Shown piece after piece: positions 49,150-57,200 of a DNA stretch of 64,000 bases (position 1 is the first letter of the stretch; each line of letters opens with the position of its first letter). The stretch is taken from NCBI GenBank assembly GCA_035524335.1, contig DATKPE010000023.1:8826-72825 (forward strand). The letters run 5' to 3'. Made by a program: the position numbers and the translations under genes. The notes beneath the pieces are model-generated. The model was not told the DNA's origin. It worked only from the letters and a program-made list of their open reading frames with translations, and did no database searches. Origin of the DNA: DATKPE01 sp035524335. GTDB lineage: Bacteria; Bacteroidota; Ignavibacteria; UBA10030; SZUA-254.

Positions 49150-49884
49150 CTATTTTTTTTCACGGACGAATTCATATCCCCCTTCACGGGCCATGGCGCG
49201 GAGTGTTTCCACCTTCTGCCTGATCCGGTCGGTCGAACCGATCCGGGTCTTCGTCAGGTATTCCGCACCCTGTTCCCACATCTGAATGACCTCGGAGGGA
49301 AGATCCGGATACCCGCTCACCGCCAGATCGAAGGGGGGACACGGAAGTTCCTTCCATCCCCGGGCGGTAAACCGCCTCACAAATCCGTCAATGTGCCCTG
49401 CCCCCGTCGTCACCAGCACGGTATGCAGTTTCGCCCTTGCTGTTTCACCAGCGATATTGGCCATCATGGAATCCTCACGGTGTTCAAAGTCATCGCCGGT
49501 CAGCGAGGCGATATTGAACAGCCAGTCGTCCGGCCACCAATCGATTCCACGGCAGCGGATGCCTTTGTGCGAGGCGAGAAAGACGAGGTAGGTCATTTCC
49601 GGCGGTCCGTCGGAATAAAATTCCTCCGGTCTGAAATGCTCCGGGCGGATTTCGACAAGAAGCATGTCCGGGCGGAGTACCGACAGAACCCGTTCGAGGT
49701 GAGGCCATGTGAAGATATGATTCCGTGCGTGAGCGCCGTGCACAGTCCCCAGCAGATAGATTCTACTTTCCCCGGCGTCGAAGAGCCTCAGGACCGGGGC
49801 AAGCGAATCGGGGTTCTGGGCGTTGATATGAGGAGAACAGAGGAGAATGATAATCGGCGCGAGGAGTTTCATGATGGGTTTCAT
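49150..49884 (-). CDS. Secreted TraB/GumN-like protein
   Basis: The start at 49884 has an ideal GGAGG ribosome site (AAAGGAGGAAGGG) and gives 244 residues with a signal peptide ('MKLLAPIIILLCSPHINAQ'). The motif 'LLGTVHGAHARNHIFTWPHL' and 'MLLVEIRPEHFRPEEFYSDG', followed by 'VLVTTGAGHIDGFVRRFTAR', resemble the TraB/GumN family, which includes metal-dependent hydrolases of unclear substrate. The GxxH and GxxxH-like residues are present. Neighbouring genes suggest nothing specific. Confidence 0.65.
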   Translation of the reverse strand: MKPIMKLLAPIIILLCSPHINAQNPDSLAPVLRLFDAGESRIYLLGTVHGAHARNHIFTWPHLERVLSVLRPDMLLVEIRPEHFRPEEFYSDGPPEMTYLVFLASHKGIRCRGIDWWPDDWLFNIASLTGDDFEHREDSMMANIAGETARAKLHTVLVTTGAGHIDGFVRRFTARGWKELPCPPFDLAVSGYPDLPSEVIQMWEQGAEYLTKTRIGSTDRIRQKVETLRAMAREGGYEFVREKK

Positions 49885-49957
49885 CCCTTCCTCCTTTCGG
49901 CAGAATTGAATCGGGTGATGCTTCCGCCCTCTCGTCTCCCCGGCAGACACCCGGTCT

Positions 49958-50374
49958 TCAGACGATATACCCGAGTTGTTTCATGACTGTCGTCCTGTCG
50001 ACGACCTGACTGTGACCGCAAATTTTTCCGTTTCTGAAATGGTATATGGTCGCCCCGGTTGTCCTGACCTGTTTTCCGGTCGGCGGATAGGCACCGATGG
50101 GACCCAGGTTGGTGCCTGTCAGGATCCAGTTGATCGCGACGAAATCGCCATCCTCGACAGCAGACTGAATGGAGAAATGGATGTCGGGAAAGGAGGCAAA
50201 GGAATGATTCAGCCGGCGGATAAATTCTTCCCGGGAGAGGGTCTTCCCCTCCCAGGGATCTCCGGTGTCGACATGAATCGTGTAGGCCGTATCCAGAAAA
50301 TCGGCAACAGATTCCACCTTCTGCCGGTTCCACACCTGTTCGATAAATTCGAGGAGAGTCTCTGTCTTCGTCAT
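49958..50374 (-). CDS. SnoaL-like protein
   Basis: A 138-residue cystatin-like fold protein: 'LLEFIEQVWNRQKVESVADF', 'REEFIRRLNHSFASFPDIHF', 'VAINWILTGTNLGPIGAYPP' and 'GATIYHFRNGKICGHSQVVD'. This matches the SnoaL-like ester cyclase family, which includes polyketide cyclases and many proteins of unknown substrate. There is no sign of a polyketide cluster nearby. It lies 73 bp upstream of the TraB-like gene. Confidence 0.85.
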   Translation of the reverse strand: MTKTETLLEFIEQVWNRQKVESVADFLDTAYTIHVDTGDPWEGKTLSREEFIRRLNHSFASFPDIHFSIQSAVEDGDFVAINWILTGTNLGPIGAYPPTGKQVRTTGATIYHFRNGKICGHSQVVDRTTVMKQLGYIV

Positions 50375-50415
50375 TCTCCGGGTTCCGTATGGCCCTTCAC
50401 CGCGGGGCGGCAGTC

Positions 50416-50444
50416 AAAAAAAAGACGCGCCTTCAGGATGAAGG
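50416..50444 (-). terminator. Possible weak terminator after the YCII-like gene
   Basis: On the minus strand CCTTCA-TCC-TGAAGG is followed, after GCGTC, by eight T's. The hairpin overlaps the end of the coding region at 50433. The gap between stem and T-tract is longer than ideal. Confidence 0.35.
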
Positions 50445-50813
50445 GTAGACATAGCCGGTGGTTTCTTCCTTCGTCTTCACCGGCCGCACTTCGATTCTCG
50501 TATCCGGATTGAACTGAAACTCCGGATTTTCCTTTGCGATGGCGATCGCGCCGTTCAGATCGGCGGCGAGAATATGGTAGTACCCGCCGACGACTTCCCC
50601 CGTCTCGTTGAAGGAGCCTTCCTTCCACGTTCGTCCGTCGAAGGAGAGGATGCACCCGTTCCGATCGATCGGCTGGGCGGAAATCAGATTCCCGGTTTTT
50701 TTAAGCCGGCCGATGTAGAGCTCGCACCCTTTCAGAAATTTCTCATGATCGGCGGGCGAGAGCGTCTGTTTGCTGTCGCTCCGCTTACGGATGAAGAACA
50801 TGAATTCCCGCAT
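50433..50813 (-). CDS. YCII-related small protein
   Basis: The start at 50813 has GGAG 8 bases upstream and gives 126 residues: 'MREFMFFIRKRSDSKQTLSP', 'GNLISAQPIDRNGCILSFDG' and 'GGYYHILAADLNGAIAIAKE'. This is the YCII-related fold (also called DGPF domain), common as a small enzyme or ECF-associated domain. Function here is unknown. The gene is followed closely by the SnoaL-like gene on the same strand. Confidence 0.82.
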   Translation of the reverse strand: MREFMFFIRKRSDSKQTLSPADHEKFLKGCELYIGRLKKTGNLISAQPIDRNGCILSFDGRTWKEGSFNETGEVVGGYYHILAADLNGAIAIAKENPEFQFNPDTRIEVRPVKTKEETTGYVYPSS

Positions 50814-51199
50814 GATGGGTACTCCGGATATGGTGATGGATGTCTGTACAGGTGACCTCGTGATCGTGCGCGAAATCACTCCGTGGCGGGAATGACCTTG
50901 GCGGCGACGCATCCGACACCGAAGTATACGGATAAACCCGCCGCGGGTTCCGCAGATCCGGTTTTCGTCAACGGCACGGAACCGCCGGAAACCTGAGAGA
51001 TCCGGGGTAATTTCGCCATTTGGATGCTTATCCCGGTTAAGAGACAGGCATGAGCAGAACCGCCGGGATCTCCCGGGGCGGTGTCAATCCGTCGAAAATC
51101 CATAACGTCATCCATTCCGGTCGGAGCGCCGCCAGAACGAATCTCATGAAGCAGGGTGGGGATGAATTTCAGGGGGGAAGGGAACGGCCGGTGGACAAT
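50814..51199. other. Intergenic stretch without a supported gene
   Basis: No clear promoter is visible for the minus-strand genes downstream. A 47-codon open frame (51019-50876, minus) is possible but unsupported. A stem-loop ACCGCC-GGGA-TC-TCCC-GG-GGCGGT lies at 51060-51083 and has no T-tract. No RNA gene or repeat was recognised. Confidence 0.5.
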
Positions 51200-54100
51200 C
51201 TAGAGTCCGAACAGCCCTTCATCGAATTTCATGTTCATGCGGATGTAGGGACCTTTTGTCCAGACGGCGTAATCAACCAGGTCGGGTTCCTTATATCCCT
51301 TGAAATTGTACCCTGCGGCGACGCGGAGATTTTTCACCGTCACCGCGCCCACCTCCGCGTTATATCCGAAGAGCCAGTCGTTCGCTTCGGTCTGGCGCAG
51401 GAGCCGGTATTCGCCGCCGACGTCGAACCTGTCGGTCAGGTTATAATGCATATCGAGCAGGTAGAAGTAGGAATGCGACACGAACTGGAAGCCGACGGTC
51501 CTGTCGACGCCGTACTTGAATGCATATTTGGCGGAAAATTCGATACGGTTCAACGGCTCCAGGAACGCATGCACCGAGACAATTGAAGCACGTGCGTCGT
51601 CGAAGGGCGCGACATATTCGTTATTATCCCGTTTCTCCTCAAACTTGCCGATGAGGTTGAAAACATTCGACGCAACCGGGCGGTATGCGGCGCCGAGGAT
51701 CAGGTGATCGCGCAGTTCCGAACCGGAATTGTTGAGCGCCTCGTCCCAGGAGAGAAGGTACTTGCCGATCAGGCTCAGGTCGCTCCAGAGCCTGTAGTCG
51801 ATCCCGAGCTGATAGTTCGATTTCTTCCTCTGGGCGTCTTCGCCGTACTCCGCCTTGACCGATCCCTTCACGGGCGACGAGGGGAGGTATTCCAGCGATC
51901 CGGAGACCGATGTGTGATCGTCCGTCGACGCCTCGCCGAGCTGATGTTCCAGCGATCTGGTCCGTTCGAAACCGAGGTTCGCCGTCAGATCCCACGGCAG
52001 ACGAAGACGGTTTTTCAGACCGACACTGATCATGTTCCGGTACTGGCCAATGACGCTGCCGATCTCATACTTGCCGTAGACAGAGGTACCCTCGAGCGGG
52101 GTGGTATTGACGCCAAACGTGGAAAGCGATCCTCCCCCGGCCAGAAACTTTTCCTGCGCCTGGAGCGACACGGGATCGAACACCCGGTACTCGCCGGCCA
52201 GGGAGGTGGCATCGGGACGCGTCACGTCCTCATCCGCACCCAGATTCTGATCGCGCTGGACCGAGAGCGTCAGCCGGCTGTTCACCTGGTATCCCAGACG
52301 GCCGGTCGCCAGCAGGGAATGCTTCGTCATTTCCGCCGCGCTGTCCTGCGACGGACCGTCGTAGCGGCGATCTTCGAGCCGGACCGATCCGTTCAGGTCG
52401 TTCGTGAATTTTTCATCGATCCCGCCGGAAACTGAATTGACCGTCACACTGTTCTGGCCGGTTTCCTGGAACGACCTGTAGTAATCGACGGAAACACGCG
52501 TGCCGGGGAACATCTGGTAGTTGCCCGACACTCCCTGTTTTTTCGTGCCGAGTTCGCGACCCGAGCCCGCCTGCGTGATGTTATAAAAGCCGGTGTCCAC
52601 CTGCCGGTAATATCCCTTCATGCTCAGGACGTCGAACGGCGTGAATGCGGCCTCAACCTTGTAGGCGATCCCGGAACCCTCCGAACGGTCGGAATGCCCC
52701 ACTTCCCCGCTCAGCGAGATCTGTTTCACCGGGGTTATATTCACATCCGCGCCGAGAAGCGCATACGGCGACGGATCCTGCTGTTCGATGACGCCGTTGA
52801 CCCCGACAGTAACATGCTCACCGAACGATTTTTCCGCCCGCCCCCCGGCAAGGTACGACTGTTTACTGCCGTCGTACGCTTCGAACGAAACGACGATGTA
52901 CACCGGATTGCCCTGTCCGTCGATCGCCGGAACCGGCTGTTTGAAATAGATCGTCCCCTGCGCATAATCGATGTCATAATCGCTGAACCGGTACTGATCC
53001 GTCTGTTTCAGAAGCAGTTCGGAATGGAACCGGTCGCGCGTCTCAAGCCGGATTTTTTCCGATCCTGGCGTGACGTTCAGATAACCGAGGTCATACAGCC
53101 CGGAGAGACCGGTTCCGCGAAGTTCCAGCTGGACCACGTGCCGGTCGGTCAGGGCGCCGAATCCCTGCAGTTTCCAGCCGTTCTCCTCGTATCCCCCCTT
53201 GAGCCCGTACAGCGAACGGTTGTACTGGGTGAATTCCTCCTTCGTCAGATCGGTGTTGTAATCCCCGAGCAGGATGAAATCCTTGTTATGCTCCAGCCGC
53301 GCGTACAGCTGTCTCGTCGTCTGGGCATCGTACGACAGCATGCTGTTGTCACCGTAAATCGAATAGAGATAGTCGGGATCGATGTCCCGGTAGAACCGGT
53401 CCGTATTCCGCCGGTCGGTATCGTACGAGAGCGTCAGCCGGTAATCGGTGAGCACCGTGCCGCTGGCATAGACCGCAATGCGACCATCTGTGGCCAGACC
53501 GTCCGGATACGATGCGCTCGACATGACGCCGGTGCGGTCGCCGCCGGCAGACGCCGCCTGCGCCGTCCCACCCGCCAGTCCAACCATCGTAAAACTCTCG
53601 TACGGTGTGTTGAGGGCGATCTCGGCTGTGGACGCCAGTTCACCGACCCGGACCGTCAGGCGCGCCGTACCGGAAAAATGCCCGGCGACGTAGGTGAACC
53701 GCGCAACGCTGTCGGTCAGACGGAGCTGAACGCCTCTCTGCGACGGGTCGATATCCTCGGCGACGATCGATCCGCTGTCGGCTTCCACCGTCACCGTATA
53801 GCCGTCCACGACGGGGACATTCCATCTGTCGTACAGCCGGACTGCGATCGTCGTGGAGGAGACGCCGTCGGCATAAAGTTCCTTTTTCTCCGGATTCAGC
53901 ACAACCGTTGCCGGCGCACCGAGAATGTGGATGCGACAGCTGTCAAAAAGCACCACTCCCCCGTCGGTCCCTGCCAGACCAACCGCCAGGCCGACGTCGC
54001 CGGCGGGAACTTCCACGTTGAGGAAATCGAGGAGGCCGTCTATCCTGACGGTATCGCGGCGAACCGGCGACCCGTTCACGCAGAGTTCCACCAGCGTCCC

Positions 54101-54274
54101 CGGCGTACCGCGCACGGTGACCAGCTGGCGGTTCAGCGCGCTGACCATCCCGGACGACGGCGTGACAATCCGCACCTGACCCGCCGCGGAGGTCGGCATG
54201 CAGAACATCAGGACCCCGAGCAGGAGACCTGCAATGTCACGGAAGAGGCGATATGTCGCGGTTCGGTCCTGCAC
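51200..54274 (-). CDS. Large predicted outer-membrane beta-barrel protein with N-terminal Ig-like domain
   Basis: The 1024 residues start with a GTG and a signal peptide ('RDIAGLLLGVLMFCMPTSAA'). Residues about 35-115 form a small beta domain; 118-220 resemble an invasin/Big_1 Ig-like domain ('ELYADGVSSTTIAVRLYDRW'). The C-terminal two-thirds alternates short polar and hydrophobic strands ('KLQGFGALTDRHVVQLELRG', 'YDLGYLNVTPGSEKIRLETR') as in a 20-plus-stranded barrel. It ends 'YIRMNMKFDEGLFGL'. No TonB plug is visible. It is encoded 3 bp after the giant DUF11/OmpA gene and is probably its outer-membrane partner. Function is inferred only from context. Confidence 0.72.
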   Translation of the reverse strand: MQDRTATYRLFRDIAGLLLGVLMFCMPTSAAGQVRIVTPSSGMVSALNRQLVTVRGTPGTLVELCVNGSPVRRDTVRIDGLLDFLNVEVPAGDVGLAVGLAGTDGGVVLFDSCRIHILGAPATVVLNPEKKELYADGVSSTTIAVRLYDRWNVPVVDGYTVTVEADSGSIVAEDIDPSQRGVQLRLTDSVARFTYVAGHFSGTARLTVRVGELASTAEIALNTPYESFTMVGLAGGTAQAASAGGDRTGVMSSASYPDGLATDGRIAVYASGTVLTDYRLTLSYDTDRRNTDRFYRDIDPDYLYSIYGDNSMLSYDAQTTRQLYARLEHNKDFILLGDYNTDLTKEEFTQYNRSLYGLKGGYEENGWKLQGFGALTDRHVVQLELRGTGLSGLYDLGYLNVTPGSEKIRLETRDRFHSELLLKQTDQYRFSDYDIDYAQGTIYFKQPVPAIDGQGNPVYIVVSFEAYDGSKQSYLAGGRAEKSFGEHVTVGVNGVIEQQDPSPYALLGADVNITPVKQISLSGEVGHSDRSEGSGIAYKVEAAFTPFDVLSMKGYYRQVDTGFYNITQAGSGRELGTKKQGVSGNYQMFPGTRVSVDYYRSFQETGQNSVTVNSVSGGIDEKFTNDLNGSVRLEDRRYDGPSQDSAAEMTKHSLLATGRLGYQVNSRLTLSVQRDQNLGADEDVTRPDATSLAGEYRVFDPVSLQAQEKFLAGGGSLSTFGVNTTPLEGTSVYGKYEIGSVIGQYRNMISVGLKNRLRLPWDLTANLGFERTRSLEHQLGEASTDDHTSVSGSLEYLPSSPVKGSVKAEYGEDAQRKKSNYQLGIDYRLWSDLSLIGKYLLSWDEALNNSGSELRDHLILGAAYRPVASNVFNLIGKFEEKRDNNEYVAPFDDARASIVSVHAFLEPLNRIEFSAKYAFKYGVDRTVGFQFVSHSYFYLLDMHYNLTDRFDVGGEYRLLRQTEANDWLFGYNAEVGAVTVKNLRVAAGYNFKGYKEPDLVDYAVWTKGPYIRMNMKFDEGLFGL

Positions 54275-54277
54275 CCC

Positions 54278-57200
54278 TTATCTCGGTTTTATGAACGACA
54301 AAATGCGGCGATTGACGAACACGGAACCGGACGCCGACATGCGGGTCAGCGTGACCGTATGGACCGGCGGCACCGTCAGCGGTCCGGATCCGACACCCGC
54401 CTTGTAACGGTACACCGCCACCGAATCGTTCTGTCTGAATTTCACACTGATGACCGACGCCCCCGCCTGCCACGACTCGATGCCGCGCACCGCATGGAAG
54501 GAGGATGCCGCAACCGTCATCTCCGGCGACAGCGAATCGGTGATCATCCCCGGCGCGGGAAGACGTTCCCCGGAACGGCGGACCGTCACCTCGACCAGCA
54601 GTTCTTTTCCGGCTTCACCCGCGATGCAGGTGTCGGAGAGCACCCCGTCTCCCGCATCCACGACCGCCTCGACAGCCGCGGACGAGTCGACGGTAGGAAC
54701 CGTCGCCGAATCGGCGGACGATTCCGAGCGATAAATTCTGATCTCGACCCGGCGGTTTGCCGCGCGTCCCTCTTCCGTCGCATTGGACGCCGCCGGTTTG
54801 AGTTCTCCCCACCCGAAGGTGCTGATACGGCGTGCGGCAATGCCGTACCGGCCCGTGAGTGTGTCCGCGACACTCTTTGCGCGCGCGTCGGCAAGCGCAA
54901 CATTCGATGCAAACGCAGGATTTTTTACCGGCTTCGCGTCGGTATATCCGTCGACGTTTACCGTCGCATCCGGATATTTCATGAGCACTTCCGCAGCGTC
55001 TCTCAGCGCGGCGGCGGCCTGCGGCTTCATTGACGCCGATCCCGCTTCGAACAGCCCTCCCGGGAGGGAGAAATTCATCGGCTTGAGACGGGTCTTCCGT
55101 CCCGCCACCGTGACGGTTGCGAGCGTGCCGGCGTCGATCGGACTGCCGGTCCGGGGAACAACGCTGACCCGCGTCCGGACCGACGCACGCACCTCCGCAA
55201 CCGAAGGAATCGTGACACTCAGGCGGTAGGAGAGAACCGCATCGAAGGATGTCCCCGCCGCGGGGATCGTCCAGAGGAGTTTACCGCCCTCGGTTCGCGG
55301 CACTGCGGGGACCGAACCAATCCTGCCGCTTCCCTGCACAAAATGGAGGAGGGTATCGAATTCGTCCGTCAGTTCGATTCTTTCGAGCGGAACGGCGCCG
55401 CTGTAGTGCACCGGCAGGGAGACATCGACATACCGGAGATAGGTGTCGAACTCCTTATCCGGTTCCGACATGCTGATCTCGACGCGACGGTTCAGCGCGC
55501 GCCCGTTCTTCGTTCCGTTCGGCGCAATCGGAGCCGTTTCCCCGAACCCGATCGTGCTGATACGGGTCGAATCGATCTTTTCCACCTGCACCAGATGTCT
55601 CTTGACCGCCTCGGCACGGGCCTCCGAGAGTTCCCTGTTGGAGGGAAATTCCCTTGTGTGGATCCTGACAGAATCGGTATGGCCCGAAATCGCGATCGTC
55701 TGACGCGGGAATTCGCGCGCGAGGTCTCCCACCGCTTTCAGAGTCGCGTATGCGCCCTCTTTCAGTACCGCCTTTCCGGGATCGAACTGCGTGCCCCGGA
55801 GACGAACCGGCGCGGCGGCCTCATCTGTAACGAAAATAATCCTGCCGGGACTGCTGATCCTCCGCACCCGGACCGCGCCGATATTCGCGACTCTCTGTTC
55901 GATCGCGGCCGGACGGGGAAGGGCCCGCCGGAGATAGAAATCAACCCTGGCAATCCCCCCCTCCGGCACCTGAACAAAGCGGGACGACGGTTCCTGAGCG
56001 AATTCTCCATACCCGGCCATCAGTGCCGCTCCCGCAGGGAGGGAAGATTTCTTTACCCGGATCACATGCTCGCCGGGTTTGACGTCCGGAAGCGAATATT
56101 TTCCATCATCGCCGGTCGTGATCCGCGTTCCATCCTCCGTCATCAGCTCAATGCCTTTGACTCCCTCCTCGCCCGGATCCTGTTCCCTGTTTTCGTTATC
56201 GTCATAGAAGACTTTGCCGATCACCAGACCGTGATCCGTAAAGACGCCCTGATTGATCTGGATGCGATCCTGGGAAATGTTGGAGGACATGACGATCCCC
56301 GCCGCCGTGCGGGCGGATCCCTGTGCGGTGTTGACGCCGTTTCCGTCGAGCGCGCCCGCGCCGACCACAAGCCGGTAGGTGAGCGTGATCGTCGCGCCGC
56401 CCGGAAGCGAATCGGCCAGGTTCCACCGGAGCTTTTTTGTGCCCGAAGGATCGGCGATTCTGACGGTATCGCGATAGGAGGAACCTGCGATGTACCGGCA
56501 ACCGAGCGGGATCATGTCGTCAATGACGACGCCATAGGCCGTCGTCGAAGTGCTGATGTTCGTCACTTTGATCGTATAAATGGCCGCGTCACCGACTTCC
56601 ACGATCCGGTGAACTGCCTGCTTCTGGATCGAAAGGTAGGGGACCAGAAGGTCCACATCCGCATGGCTCCCAGGATTCTGTGCCGAGGTCGTCATCCCGC
56701 CCTGCCAGCCCGCCTGCGCAACATTGGTAAACGTATACGCCCCGGCCGGAAGACCACTGCGCACACGGCCGACGACCCGGAACGAAATCTCCGAACCCGC
56801 CGTCAGCGAATCGAGAATCCAGGTAACAGTGCCCGAAACCGCATCGTACGATGCCGAGGGGACGGAAAAAACGTACGCGAGCTGGGCCGGGAGCTTGTCG
56901 GTGAGCACGACGCTGTCGGCCCGGATGCCGCTGACATTCACGATACTGACCAGATAGGAAAGCGTATCCCCGGGGACCGCCTTTGAAACCGAGACCACTT
57001 TCATGACGCTGAGCCGTGCCGGCACACGGACAAGCGTGACGGCAGACGCAAAGACCGGCTCGATCTCGTTCCCCGTCATGACAACCCTGTTGATCGCCGA
57101 CGTGCCGCTGGGGGTCGAATCCGGAAATGCCACCGTGACGGCAAAATCGGCCGACGCCATCGTGTCCACGGCCGGTATGCTCCAGAGAATCCTGTGCCCG

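Noticed and set aside
50876..51019. A 47-codon minus-strand open frame (starts MAKLPRISQVSGGS) with a Gly-Gly pair that could look like a bacteriocin leader
   Set aside because: Weak ribosome site, no processing or transport genes next to it, and no recognisable family. Likely chance.
51060..51083. Stem-loop after the barrel gene as terminator
   Set aside because: No T-tract on the minus strand and more than 110 bases after the stop. It cannot be called a terminator.
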